From the NCBI GenBank assembly GCA_947492575.1, contig CANLNK010000006.1, positions 124,001 through 188,000 of the forward strand: a stretch of 64,000 nucleotides of DNA, written 5' to 3'. Made by a program: the position numbers and the translations under genes. Below the pieces are notes generated by a model. It searched no databases, had not been told where the DNA came from, and saw only the letters and a list, made by a program, of their open reading frames with translations. The first letter of the stretch is position 1. The number at the start of each line of letters is the position of its first letter. The stretch is from an uncultured Thalassotalea sp. (GTDB lineage: Bacteria; Pseudomonadota; Gammaproteobacteria; Enterobacterales; Alteromonadaceae). Shown piece after piece: positions 45,424-54,994 of this stretch.

Positions 45424-47691
45424 TTAGAAAACCGTTCGGTAGATATCCCCGTTTCTACTAGCAACATCATTTATTATCAGTTTCTCTCGACTGGCATCGA
45501 ATCGATAGACGCTATTCAACGGTACTGACGTGCCTTTTTCATTGCCGTTTAGCGATATACTGTGCAAGTACTCTTGCCCTTTCACACTCGTCACGAAATA
45601 CAAAGTACCGTTGTCGATTCTCGCCAAATAAAATGATTGAGGTAGTGCAATGTGCGTATCAACAAGGTTGTCAGCAGCATCAGAATAGTCCCAAGATAAC
45701 GGAGTTGTTTCCCCATTTTGTGATCGATAAAGGCGATGTGAATGCTGCTCGATGACATACCAGTCGCCTGGTTTCGTTGCATCGGTTAACCCATATGCCC
45801 ACTTTGACCAACTTGATTGAGTTCTCTCTTCGTTAAGCTCAACAACCTCCAATGTTGGTTTCCCACTTTTAACCACGGTGATTGCTGCTTTATCTCCCCC
45901 TAACCAATCTAATGCAATGATCGGCGACTCACTTAAATAAACTAAACTGTCTGCATCAATATTTGCCATCAGATGTTCACCTGAAAGTTCACTTGTTGGC
46001 AGCAAGTAGACTTTTTCCTCAATAGAAAGTAAAACGTGTTCGTCATTGGGTGAGATTGAGATGTCACCAATAGAATGCGATTCAGTAAAACTGGTTACGA
46101 TTTTCACGTGTTCATTAGCAAAACTGCCAATGAATAATTGAGTTATGCCACTTCGCTGAGAAGTAAACAGGTATTGGTTGCTGTGATGAAACAGCGCTGG
46201 ATGGCCATCGAAAACTGTCGAATTAGGTATCGCGCTCGAGCTATTTCTATTGCTATTGCTAGGCGTTAGCCAGCGATTATCGTAGTTTTCAGTTTGAGTC
46301 GAAAACAGAAGGTTTTGCATATCAAACATGCGCGACACCTTGGCAGACAGTTGGTCTGTGACACTTATCAAGACGGTAGCGTCATCACCGTTTAATTTGC
46401 TTTTCAGAATTTGCTGAGCTGGCGGTTCAGCATAGTAAAGTATCTGCTCGGAGTCATGATGCCAGATGGCATGGTAAACAGGGCGATTAAACTTAATACC
46501 GTCGACAAGTTCATTGGTCGATAAATTCAAGGCTAGCAGCTGAGTTTTATGATCGCTCTTGGTGCTCATGATCAACAACTTTTCACCATCAGGCGAAATA
46601 TCAATACTGTGATATCCCCACCCTTCAGGTGCTACTTGTTCGATAAGTCGATGTTGCTTTGACTTGATATCAAAAACATAAATATGATTCGGCCAAAAAT
46701 TTTCTGGCTGGGCGCTGTAGTAAAGCGCATCTTGTTGAGGGTGATAATCAACATCTTTTATGCGCTTATCACTGCAATCAAACAGCGGGTCTACTTCGGT
46801 AACAACAGGTATCTCATTGCTTGTGCTTGGCATTCGCACTATAGCGCGATGCATAACACAAATATCGCCCGACTCTTCATGCAAAATCAGCTGAGCGTCT
46901 TCACCTTGCACTGAAACGGCAACAATCTCATTCGGCGCTGCGAGCATTTCTCGATTTATGTCTGATTCTATATCTGACTTCAAATTTAAGTTTAGGCTTA
47001 CACGCTGTGTAACAGCGGTATTAATGTTTTTTAACCACAATGATGGACGCCGATTGTCATTATCTTTCTTTAGGTAAAAAAGATGTTCATTATCTGGATG
47101 CATTACCGGCGAAAACTCAACACCTTGGCCACGCGTTAAGGCTAAGGAATGTCCTTCTTGTTGACTGGGGTCTCCCTTAAATACATTCGATAAGGCATAA
47201 AAAACGAAAATCGCGATAAAGCTTGCAAAGGCGATACGTTGTAAACTGTTTAAGCTCGAATACTGCTGCGTTTGTGAATTTTCTTTGGTGACATTCGGCG
47301 CTTGAATTACTGCACTCTCTGGCGCTTCTGACACCTTATTTTCTGTTTCTTGCTTATGTTCATGTGCATCTTCTTCAAGCGTAACAGAGCAAATAAATCG
47401 ATAACCTCTTTTAGGCACAGTTTGGATATAGCGAGGATTCTTCGCATTATCACCAAGCACTTTGCGAAGATTGCCGACCATTTTGTTAACCGCATTATCA
47501 GTAACGAGTGAGTCTGCCCATACGCACTCGAGAATCTCTTCTCGAGAAATAGTAGCATTGGGCTTTTTGATAAATAGGCACAACAACTCCAGCAATTTAG
47601 GTTCAATAGATAAAGCTTGTTTGCTACCTACCGCCAATAAGGTTTGCTGTGAATCGTCAAAAATAAATTCGCCGAACTGATACATAACCAC
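45424..47691 (-). CDS. CadC-like regulator with TolB-type beta-propeller
   Basis: 755 residues. OmpR/PhoB winged helix (about 5-100; K-L-L-E-L-L-C-L and V-P-K-R-G-Y-R-F-I), membrane segment (about 150-168), then a periplasmic beta-propeller-like region with repeated W-x-x-D/S-P-D-G-E-type strands (residues 190-750; I-D-I-S-P-D-G-E-K-L-L-I-M and I-S-I-S-P-N-D-E-H-V). The layout is that of a one-component ToxR/CadC regulator sensing outside the membrane. It lies upstream of, and divergent from, the esterase gene, its likely target. Confidence 0.82.
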   Translation of the reverse strand: MVMYQFGEFIFDDSQQTLLAVGSKQALSIEPKLLELLCLFIKKPNATISREEILECVWADSLVTDNAVNKMVGNLRKVLGDNAKNPRYIQTVPKRGYRFICSVTLEEDAHEHKQETENKVSEAPESAVIQAPNVTKENSQTQQYSSLNSLQRIAFASFIAIFVFYALSNVFKGDPSQQEGHSLALTRGQGVEFSPVMHPDNEHLFYLKKDNDNRRPSLWLKNINTAVTQRVSLNLNLKSDIESDINREMLAAPNEIVAVSVQGEDAQLILHEESGDICVMHRAIVRMPSTSNEIPVVTEVDPLFDCSDKRIKDVDYHPQQDALYYSAQPENFWPNHIYVFDIKSKQHRLIEQVAPEGWGYHSIDISPDGEKLLIMSTKSDHKTQLLALNLSTNELVDGIKFNRPVYHAIWHHDSEQILYYAEPPAQQILKSKLNGDDATVLISVTDQLSAKVSRMFDMQNLLFSTQTENYDNRWLTPSNSNRNSSSAIPNSTVFDGHPALFHHSNQYLFTSQRSGITQLFIGSFANEHVKIVTSFTESHSIGDISISPNDEHVLLSIEEKVYLLPTSELSGEHLMANIDADSLVYLSESPIIALDWLGGDKAAITVVKSGKPTLEVVELNEERTQSSWSKWAYGLTDATKPGDWYVIEQHSHRLYRSQNGETTPLSWDYSDAADNLVDTHIALPQSFYLARIDNGTLYFVTSVKGQEYLHSISLNGNEKGTSVPLNSVYRFDASREKLIINDVASRNGDIYRTVF

Positions 47692-47884
47692 TTGTTAAAA
47701 AAGAATAAAACGATCTAATTAGCACCTTACCACACTGTAGTAATGATTGAAAAATCAATTATTTAATCCCTTTCATCACTTTTTATTCACCTTTTTTCCT
47801 CTCTTCTTCATTACTTTTATATCTGAGTTCTTCACGCTTTAACGTAAACCCACAACACCCACTCACATAAAAGAACGAAAACAT

Positions 47885-48928
47885 ATGCTTAAAAAAATAT
47901 TCTTAATCACCTTACTAGTTTTTAGCTGCCTTGCCGAGAGTGTTGCTCGAGAGAGAGGCACTACGGAGATAGATGGTATCTACTCGAACGTTTTGTCCGA
48001 GCAGCGCGATTTACTCATAAAACTCCCAAACAGCTATCACCAAAATAAACAGTTGAGTTATCCAGTACTCTACTTACCCGACGGGCTGAGAAATTTTCTC
48101 CACGTGTCAGGTACGTTAGATTTATTAGCGCAATCTCATCAGTCGCATGAGATGGTCATTGTGGCCATAAAGAATACACATCGCACTCGAGATTTCACGC
48201 CTACCTATGATGAAAGTTACAATCAGTGGGGAGTTTCTGGCGGTGCAGACAATTTTCTAGATTTCATTGAGCAAGAGCTGAAACCTTACATAGATAAAAA
48301 ATATCGAACGAGTGGTTTTGACACTTTATCTGGCCATTCACTGGGCGGCTTGCTTGCCATATATTCATTACAGACAAGGCCGCACCTATTTCAAGCACAC
48401 TTCGCGTTTAGCCCTAGCCTCTGGTGGCACGACAAGGTCATCGTTGAAAAAGCCAAAGCTTTTTACGCTAACGATAACGCACTGAATAACTATCTATACA
48501 TGAATCTAGCGAATGAAGGTGGGCATATGCGTACTTCGTTTGAGAGCTATAGGTCTCTACTGGAGCAAAATTCACGCACAGGCTTCACCTTTAATATTGA
48601 TTTGATCACCGATGAAAATCACTCTACATCGGCTATGGTAGGCCATAACAAAGCCTTTACGCGCTTATATGAAAGCCTAAAATGCCCTACCGACGTTGCA
48701 TCATTTGGGCTAATGGAAATTGAACGTTGTTATGCAACTTTATCGAAAACGTATGGCGCTCAGATAAATGCCGACTACCATACACTGGCGCAAGCAGTAG
48801 GCGCGCCATATAACGATAAGCGCTATGATGATGCGATTCATATTTATCAGCAGCTTTTATCGAAATTTCCACATTTATCCGACCCACACTACCGAATGGC
48901 ATACATCTACCATTCTAGGGTAAGTTAG
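47885..48928 (+). CDS. Secreted esterase, IroE/YbbA-type alpha/beta hydrolase (3' frameshift)
   Basis: 347 residues with a signal peptide (1-20). Esterase fold with the nucleophile elbow G-H-S-L-G-G near residue 155, V-L-Y-L-P-D-G near 60, and the candidate His in D-E-N-H-S-T near 240. A C-terminal TPR-like segment follows (about 285-347). The frame stops at 48928, but from 48919 the next frame continues T-P-R-like (G-K-L-D-K-A-L-T-S-I-D-K-A-L) to a stop at 49047. One lost G in the run at 48918-48920 explains this, so the protein has lost about 40 C-terminal residues or the base is a sequencing error. Confidence 0.8.
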   Translation: MLKKIFLITLLVFSCLAESVARERGTTEIDGIYSNVLSEQRDLLIKLPNSYHQNKQLSYPVLYLPDGLRNFLHVSGTLDLLAQSHQSHEMVIVAIKNTHRTRDFTPTYDESYNQWGVSGGADNFLDFIEQELKPYIDKKYRTSGFDTLSGHSLGGLLAIYSLQTRPHLFQAHFAFSPSLWWHDKVIVEKAKAFYANDNALNNYLYMNLANEGGHMRTSFESYRSLLEQNSRTGFTFNIDLITDENHSTSAMVGHNKAFTRLYESLKCPTDVASFGLMEIERCYATLSKTYGAQINADYHTLAQAVGAPYNDKRYDDAIHIYQQLLSKFPHLSDPHYRMAYIYHSRVS

Positions 48929-49263
48929 ATAAGGCACTAACTTCGATAGATAAAGCTTTAACGATTAGCATCATAGAAAATGTAGAAAACAATAAGTACA
49001 AACAATTTAAGGCGTTTGTTTTAGAAAAAATGGAAAAGAAGCCTTAGTTATACGAGTTACCTTAGCTGTCTTAGTTACTTGCGTTTCCGTTTTGATAATA
49101 AAGCTCCACTAAGTTAACTACTTGTATTATTTATGAACTTTTGAATGAAAGTCTGCTCCAATTTTTCTAGCGAGAGGCTTATCGTTTAGACGGATAAAAA
49201 AACGGCTTTGCCCTGCGGGAAATGAGCCGTATTGTTCGATTTTAATTTTAAGAGGGATTTTTC
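48929..49263. other. Former 3' end of the esterase gene and leader of a small gene
   Basis: 48929-49047 is the out-of-frame tail of the esterase. At 49202-49230 an ACGGCT/AGCCGT stem with an inner CCC/GGG pair forms a hairpin ahead of the small membrane protein gene, a possible structured leader. Confidence 0.6.
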
Positions 49264-49425
49264 ATGAGTAGCTCAATGAAATGGCTAGTTTTCACAGGTT
49301 TGGCAATTTGTGCTGCGTTATCATACGGTGTTGGACTATCTGAAGGTGTTTGGTTTTTCATATACCTTGGCGCTGTATTCGAATTATCATTTTGGTTGGG
49401 GCTTCTCACCTGCGCAGACGAATAA
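49264..49425 (+). CDS. Small membrane protein, 53 residues
   Basis: ATG at 49264 with AGAGGGA eight bases upstream. The product starts M-S-S-S-M-K-W-L and has two hydrophobic segments (about 7-27 and 30-48), ending T-C-A-D-E. It is not recognised. A good ribosome-binding site and strongly hydrophobic helical composition support it as a real small membrane protein. The competing minus-strand frame over the same bases lacks such support. Confidence 0.65.
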   Translation: MSSSMKWLVFTGLAICAALSYGVGLSEGVWFFIYLGAVFELSFWLGLLTCADE

Positions 49426-49493
49426 CGCAAACTGCTCCACATACAAACTAATTAAAGCCAGTTAAACCAACGTATTCGAAAAGCAGGCTAATT

Positions 49494-50378
49494 TTAAACA
49501 GTACTTTTGGCTTGCTCAATAAAGTCGTTTAAGTAATCGTTTTGCTGCTCGTCTTTTCGAATGCCGATAAAGATTTGCTTGCTAATACCTTTTTCGCCAA
49601 AGCGTAGACTCTTAATCGGCATGGTTTTCGAAAACTCGTCAACCAGCCAGCCCGGTAATGCACAAACGCCGCGTCCAGCAGCCACCATTTGCAGCATGAT
49701 TTCAGTCGTTTCAATAATCTTGTGTTGCTTCACAGAACATTTAGCTGGGTAAAGAAACTGACTAAATATATCCAGCCTTTGCGGTTCAACCGGATAGCTG
49801 AATAACACTTCATTTGCCAATTGCTCAGGTTTTACAAAGTCCTGTGCAGCAAGCGGATGTGATGTTGCCACCACCAATCTATGTTCATAATCGAATACCG
49901 GAATGTACTCAATTCGAGGTTTAAACAATGGATCTGGCGTAATTAAGACATCAATTTCGTAACTGAACAATGCCCCTAAAGCACCAAACTGAAACGCTTG
50001 CTTGACGTCGATATCGATATCTGGCCATTGATGCAAGTATGAACTCATCACTCTAAGAAGCCACTGGTAACACGGGTGACATTCCATACCAATACGCAAG
50101 GAGCCCATTTCCCCTTTGGCAATTTGCTTTAACTGCTGTTCTGTGCGAGAGAATTGCGGTAGCACGCGATTAGCAAGGTTTTGAATACGCTCGCCGGCAG
50201 CCGTCAGTCTTAGGTTGCGACCGTCTTTTTTCCAAATAGGGGTCGACAATTGCCCTTCTAGCTTTTTAATACTATGGCTAAGTGCTGATTGCGATAAATG
50301 GAGTGAACTTGCCGCTTTAGTTAGTGTTCCATGCTCTTGAACTGCATTAAGGATTTCTAAATGGATTCTCTCTAACAT
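49494..50378 (-). CDS. metR: LysR-family methionine regulator MetR
   Basis: 294 residues matching MetR along its length: helix-turn-helix T-K-A-A-S-S-L-H-L-S-Q-S-A-L-S-H, then R-I-G-M-E-C-H-P-C-Y-Q-W-L near 95-106, P-V-F-D-Y-E-H-R-L-V near 162, and Q-M-V-A-A-G-R-G-V-C-A-L-P near 232. MetR activates methionine-synthesis genes with homocysteine as co-inducer. It follows mesD on the same strand, and a MetR box is present upstream of mesX. Confidence 0.9.
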   Translation of the reverse strand: MLERIHLEILNAVQEHGTLTKAASSLHLSQSALSHSIKKLEGQLSTPIWKKDGRNLRLTAAGERIQNLANRVLPQFSRTEQQLKQIAKGEMGSLRIGMECHPCYQWLLRVMSSYLHQWPDIDIDVKQAFQFGALGALFSYEIDVLITPDPLFKPRIEYIPVFDYEHRLVVATSHPLAAQDFVKPEQLANEVLFSYPVEPQRLDIFSQFLYPAKCSVKQHKIIETTEIMLQMVAAGRGVCALPGWLVDEFSKTMPIKSLRFGEKGISKQIFIGIRKDEQQNDYLNDFIEQAKSTV

Positions 50379-50575
50379 TCAGTTGCTCCGCCCTTTTGCA
50401 TGTACCCTATCTCACGTTCTTTCATACCTTCTTGCATAGCTTCTCATATACTAGGTTTTGGGTTTTGGGTATTAGCGAATAAAACTCGCCAGCTAATGCA
50501 TGCAGAATATTCATCAAAAATAGAATTTACAAGCGTATTTTTCATCATTAGAACATCCGTGACCTACATAGCTTA

Positions 50576-51655
50576 TTATACTGCAGCCACTTCTTCCGTT
50601 ATCGCGTATTCAAGTTTTTCCGCTCGCTCATGTTCTATTTCGTTGCGAACAATTGCTGCGCCTTCACTTAACGCGTTAAGCTTTTTGCGCGCTACATCGC
50701 GAGATAGTGGAGCCATGCCGCAGTTGGTGCACGGGTAAAGCATGTCAGCGTCCACATATTTGAGTGCACTTCGCAAGGTGTCAGCCACTTCTTCGGGTGT
50801 CTCGATGCTGTCCGTTGCGACATCGATTGCGCCTACCATCACCTTTTTTCCTCGAATAAGCGATAGTAATTCGATAGGAACACGAGAGTTATGGCATTCC
50901 AATGAGATAATATCGATATTGGACTGCTGTAACTTTGGAAAGACCTCTTCATATTGACGCCATTCCGAGCCAAGTGTTTTTTTCCAATCGGTGTTCGCTT
51001 TAATGCCATAGCCGTAGCAAATATGGACAGCGGTTTCACACTCTAGTCCCTCGATTGCGCGCTCTAAGCATTTAATCCCCCACTCATTCACATCATCAAA
51101 AAACACGTTAAATGCAGGTTCATCAAACTGGATAATATCAACGCCAGCAGCGACAAGTTCTTTAGCCTCTTGGTTAAGGATCTTTGCAAACTCCCAAGCC
51201 AGTTTTTCTCGGCTATGGTAATGATCATCAAACAGTGTATCTATCATGGTCATAGGACCTGGAAGCGCCCACTTAATCGGCTTATCAGTTTGCTTGCGCA
51301 AAAATTTAGCATCTTCAACAAAAACAGGTTGCTGTCTTGATACTAGGCCGACAACAGTAGGCACGCTTGCTTCGTAACGGTCGCGAATTCTTAACGTTTG
51401 TTTATTCTCAAAATCAACGCCACTCAAGTGTTCAATAAAGGTGGTTACAAAGTGTTGTCGCGTTTGCTCGCCATCACTAACAATATCAACGCCGGCTTGT
51501 TGCTGTTCGTGAATAGAAATTCTCAACGCATCCTGTTTTCCTTTACTCAAGGCTTGTGCTTCTAGTTTCCACGGCGACCAAAGCTTCTCCGGCTCTGCTA
51601 GCCATGATGGCTTTGGTAAGCTGCCTGCTGTTGAAGTAGGTAAAAGTACTGTCAT
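50576..51655 (-). CDS. mesD: Folate-independent methionine synthase MesD
   Basis: 359 residues, corresponding to only the C-terminal catalytic barrel of MetE. The zinc ligands are visible: H211 and C213 (V-H-I-C), E253 (S-L-E-C-H) and C309 (Y-P-C-T-N-C-G-M). The N-terminal folate-binding half of MetE is absent. Together with the adjacent DUF1852 gene this matches the MesD/MesX pair, a methionine synthase that uses a methyl donor other than methyl-folate. Established for that family: dependence on MesX and on oxygen. The start is 12 bp after the mesX stop. Confidence 0.88.
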   Translation of the reverse strand: MTVLLPTSTAGSLPKPSWLAEPEKLWSPWKLEAQALSKGKQDALRISIHEQQQAGVDIVSDGEQTRQHFVTTFIEHLSGVDFENKQTLRIRDRYEASVPTVVGLVSRQQPVFVEDAKFLRKQTDKPIKWALPGPMTMIDTLFDDHYHSREKLAWEFAKILNQEAKELVAAGVDIIQFDEPAFNVFFDDVNEWGIKCLERAIEGLECETAVHICYGYGIKANTDWKKTLGSEWRQYEEVFPKLQQSNIDIISLECHNSRVPIELLSLIRGKKVMVGAIDVATDSIETPEEVADTLRSALKYVDADMLYPCTNCGMAPLSRDVARKKLNALSEGAAIVRNEIEHERAEKLEYAITEEVAAV

Positions 51656-51667
51656 GTTAGTCTCCGG

Positions 51668-52645
51668 CTACACTGCGCATGAAGCAGACCACTGCTCCAA
51701 TACATGTTGATAAGGTTTAATAAAGTGCTCTTGCGCAAACCTACCCTGCTCAATCGCCAATCGGCTACGCTCTTCACGGTCATAAACTATTTGAGTTAGC
51801 GAGTGATCTTGGTTTTTAAGATTTGGTTGATAACGACTACCCGCCACAGCATTTGCGTTATAAATTTCTGGGCGATAAATCTTCTGGAATGTCTCCATCG
51901 TACTAATGGTGCTCGCCAACTCTAGGTTGGTGTAGTCATTGAGCAAATCACCAAAGAAGTAAAAAGCAAATGGCGCCACACTGTTTTTAGGCATGAAGTA
52001 ACGTACCTGTAAGCCCATTTTCTTAAAATACTGTTCCGTCAATGATGATTCATTGGGCAAGTATTCAACACCTAAGATTGGGTGTTGGTTTTCAGTACGC
52101 TTGTAGACTTTGCTGTCAGAAACACTGAGGCAAATTACAGGCAGTTTACTAAAGGCTTGTTGATATGAATCTGAATGAATAAAATGTTTAAACAGCTTGC
52201 CGTGAAGGTCACCAAAGTCCTGCGGAATGCTAAAGCTAGGCTTGTCTTTGTTGTGGTCCAGCAGCCTTACACTGAAATCGTAATCGCGCACATAAGACGA
52301 GAAGTTATTACCGAGAATACCTTCAATACGTTCGTTAGTTTGGTGATCAATAATATAGGTTTTCAACACTTCAATTGATGGGAAAGCCTCTCCATTAGCT
52401 GCTACATCAATGTCTACAGAGACAATTTCTAACTCAACAGAGTAGCGTTCACCTGTAGGGTTATCCCAACTAACCAATGCGTTAAAATTGCTGTTGATCA
52501 TTTTTAACGCATTACGCAGATTTTGCTGACGGTTTTCACCTCGTGCTAAATTCGCAAAATTCGTGGTAATACGAGTGTTGTCAGATGGATGATAATTCTC
52601 ATCAAGAGAAATACTTTTGATCGAAAAGCTAAAATTTTTACTCAT
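51668..52645 (-). CDS. mesX: MesX (DUF1852), partner of MesD
   Basis: 325 residues, a DUF1852 member: S-F-S-I-K-S-I-S-L-D-E-N-Y-x-P-S, T-R-I-T-T-N-F-A-N-L-A-R-G, and P-N-L-K-N-Q-D-H-S-L-T-Q-I-V-Y-D-R-E-E-R-S. MesX is required for MesD activity; its biochemical role is not settled (oxygen-dependent methyl-donor formation has been suggested). It leads the mesX-mesD operon and has a MetR box about 190 bp upstream. Confidence 0.9.
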   Translation of the reverse strand: MSKNFSFSIKSISLDENYHPSDNTRITTNFANLARGENRQQNLRNALKMINSNFNALVSWDNPTGERYSVELEIVSVDIDVAANGEAFPSIEVLKTYIIDHQTNERIEGILGNNFSSYVRDYDFSVRLLDHNKDKPSFSIPQDFGDLHGKLFKHFIHSDSYQQAFSKLPVICLSVSDSKVYKRTENQHPILGVEYLPNESSLTEQYFKKMGLQVRYFMPKNSVAPFAFYFFGDLLNDYTNLELASTISTMETFQKIYRPEIYNANAVAGSRYQPNLKNQDHSLTQIVYDREERSRLAIEQGRFAQEHFIKPYQHVLEQWSASCAV

Positions 52646-52824
52646 GGCGACTAGCTGCCTAACAGTTGTGGATTTAAAAAATGAAAATGATTACCTGCTG
52701 CCTCTGATAATTAACACCGATCGGTATTTACCCTTTTGGTAAGCTTTTACCGCTAACGGCAAGCAATGATGAATTTATACGTGGATTTTTTGATGAAGAA
52801 AAATGGTCATTTCTCATCATTACA

Positions 52825-52837
52825 TGAATTTTCTTCA
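52825..52837. promoter_or_regulatory. MetR box upstream of mesX
   Basis: TGAA-TTTTC-TTCA matches the MetR consensus TGAA-N5-TTCA exactly. It is placed before the mesX-mesD operon, and metR is the next gene after mesD. Confidence 0.65.
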
Positions 52838-53120
52838 TAGTTAGGATATGGATTCACGCTAATCTTAACGTCTCCACAAATTTCTCACTTGAGAAAATAA
52901 AAGTAATGTGAATGTTATTCACCGCCAACAAACATTTAAAATATGGTAATCACTTGATAAAGGTGATAAAAATAATCCGTTAGCCATGCAGTTAAAAGTG
53001 GCAAAGGGAATTAATTGTAGTTTAATCATACTCTTCGTCGACAGTCTTAAAATGAAGAGAAGCTCGATATGATACTTATATGTTAAGTCTAAAATAAGAA
53101 GTAACTAGGAAAACTAAAGA
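52838..53120. other. Spacer between mesX promoter region and the diguanylate cyclase gene
   Basis: AT-rich, no gene seen. It should contain the promoter of the gene at 53121; I could not pick one with confidence. Confidence 0.45.
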
Positions 53121-54299
53121 ATGGATACTTTAAGTTTGGCCACCACGAATGCTATTGCAGCGTTCATTATGATGTTAGTAATGTTTTTGCTATTAAAAGT
53201 TAGTAAAGACGACAAATATCTAGTCGACTGGACGTTTGCTGGTAGTTTTTTCTTCCTATATGCAATATTGGCATCTCTTTCAGCTCATATCACTCTCCAT
53301 CCATTAATATTCCCAGCGGTGATAAATAGCCTATTCATGGCAGGACATGCAGCGGTTTTAAGTGGCATTAGCAGATTACTATTTGGCCGCTCTTGTTGGA
53401 AATTAATCCTGGTAGTAGCGATTGTTTCCTATATAGCTCAACAGTTCCCTTTTCTAAGAGATTCTGTAAATAACAGACTCATGTTTTTCTATTTATTTAT
53501 ATGCGCAATTTATGTTGCAGGCATATCCGTACTTTGGAAAAGTCGTTATTTAGAGTCTGGCCGAGCCTTAAAGCCTCTAATGTGGGTAATGACCGCCTAC
53601 GCTACTCAATTAATACTAAGAGCCCCTATTATTATTTTTGAAGACTCATTAACAATTTTTGGCAGTGAGTTTATTCAAACTTCAGGAACACTGGCTGTAT
53701 TAGGCCTTTTCTTTACACTGACCCTCTGCTTTACTTTTATATTTTTCTGGAAAAAAGAGCTTCACTTACGAAATATTGCGATGACGGATCACCTTACAGG
53801 CTGGCTTAATCGAACAGCGCTTTCAACGTTGGCTAAAAATATTACCGCAGCTTGTAATAGAGATAACTCAAAGGTTGGATTTTTGGTCTTAGACATAGAC
53901 TATTTCAAACAAATAAATGATAACTTTGGACATTCATTTGGGGATAGTGTTATTAAAGAAGTTTGTCGAAGGGCTAAAAGTCAAATAAGAACATGTGACT
54001 TTGCTTTTAGATTAGGTGGAGAAGAATTTCTGATTTTAGTTAAAAATGCTAATGAACATACGTTGCAAACACTGTCAGAACGTATTCTCTATGCAATAAA
54101 CAGTTCCAAAATTATGACAGGGAATAACAGCATTAGGGTATCTGCAAGTATAGGCTTTGCATTGTCGGATGAAACTGAAGAGAGGTGGGAATCTACATTA
54201 GATAAAGCTGATAAAGCGTTATACCACTCCAAGGAAACAGGAAGAAACAAAGCAACGAATATTCAATCTGTGTTGAAGCAAGTTGCTACTAGTTCATAA
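53121..54299 (+). CDS. Membrane diguanylate cyclase (GGDEF)
   Basis: 392 residues. Six to seven hydrophobic segments (about 8-25, 36-57, 63-82, 95-112, 120-140, 150-165, 185-208) are followed by a GGDEF domain (about 225-385) with D-H-L-T-G-W-L-N-R, D-I-D-Y-F-K-Q-I-N-D and the active-site motif R-L-G-G-E-E-F. All catalytic residues are present, so c-di-GMP synthesis is expected. No RxxD inhibitory site is evident. It is a single gene; the input sensed by the membrane part is unknown. Confidence 0.9.
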   Translation: MDTLSLATTNAIAAFIMMLVMFLLLKVSKDDKYLVDWTFAGSFFFLYAILASLSAHITLHPLIFPAVINSLFMAGHAAVLSGISRLLFGRSCWKLILVVAIVSYIAQQFPFLRDSVNNRLMFFYLFICAIYVAGISVLWKSRYLESGRALKPLMWVMTAYATQLILRAPIIIFEDSLTIFGSEFIQTSGTLAVLGLFFTLTLCFTFIFFWKKELHLRNIAMTDHLTGWLNRTALSTLAKNITAACNRDNSKVGFLVLDIDYFKQINDNFGHSFGDSVIKEVCRRAKSQIRTCDFAFRLGGEEFLILVKNANEHTLQTLSERILYAINSSKIMTGNNSIRVSASIGFALSDETEERWESTLDKADKALYHSKETGRNKATNIQSVLKQVATSS

Positions 54300-54429
54300 A
54301 TAAACCCACGATACACTTTATTCGCTTTACTTCCCCTAAAGAAGCGCAGCAGTTTTTAGATACGATTGAGTAATAACCATTGAATCTCAAAATAACGTCA
54401 ATTGACCGTATTAACGATAAAAACCTAGA

Positions 54430-54876
54430 ATGATTAAAGAATTAGCACACGCAAGCAAGACAGTTGCCGCACAAATCTACGTTGTTTTTCAGCGCTCATA
54501 TCAGATAGAAGCAGACCTAATTGGCACAAGTGAATTTCCTCCTCTACTGCGTTCCTCGGATGACATTGCAAATGCCGAATCAACTTTTTATGGCTTTTTC
54601 GAGCAAGACAGTTTAGCTGCAGTTGTCGAGATTACTTGCGATGGCAAACAACTGTCGATAGAGAGCCTTACGGTTGACCCAGGCCATTTTCGCAAAGGCA
54701 TCGCTAGTAAGCTAATCGACTATGTGCTGCCTCACAGTGACTTTTCCCATGCAGTTGTTGAAACCGCTGCAGTAAACCAACCTGCTATCGCTTTGTATGA
54801 AAAGCATGGCTTTGTCGTATTTAAAAAGTGGACACCTGATCACGGCATTGAGAAGGTCGCTTTGCAAAGAGAATAG
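54430..54876 (+). CDS. GNAT-family N-acetyltransferase
   Basis: 148 residues. The acetyl-CoA-binding motif is V-D-P-G-H-F-R-K-G-I-A-S-K-L (about 98-111), and the C-terminal A-V-N-Q-P-A-I-A-L-Y-E-K-H-G-F-V element is conserved. It transfers an acetyl group to an unknown amine. It precedes the response-regulator gene by about 120 bp on the same strand; a functional link is not evident. Confidence 0.88.
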   Translation: MIKELAHASKTVAAQIYVVFQRSYQIEADLIGTSEFPPLLRSSDDIANAESTFYGFFEQDSLAAVVEITCDGKQLSIESLTVDPGHFRKGIASKLIDYVLPHSDFSHAVVETAAVNQPAIALYEKHGFVVFKKWTPDHGIEKVALQRE

Positions 54877-54994
54877 AGCGCCCTACTTTTTAGATGTCTG
54901 GAAAACCAAGTTAGGTAGCATTGATTATTCATCACAAGCAACTAACCTTAGATTACAACTCTTGAACTCCTCAGAAAATGTAGGTTGCATATCT

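Noticed and set aside
49248-49442. 64-residue minus-strand frame
   Set aside because: Opposite a better-supported plus-strand small membrane protein gene with a proper ribosome-binding site.
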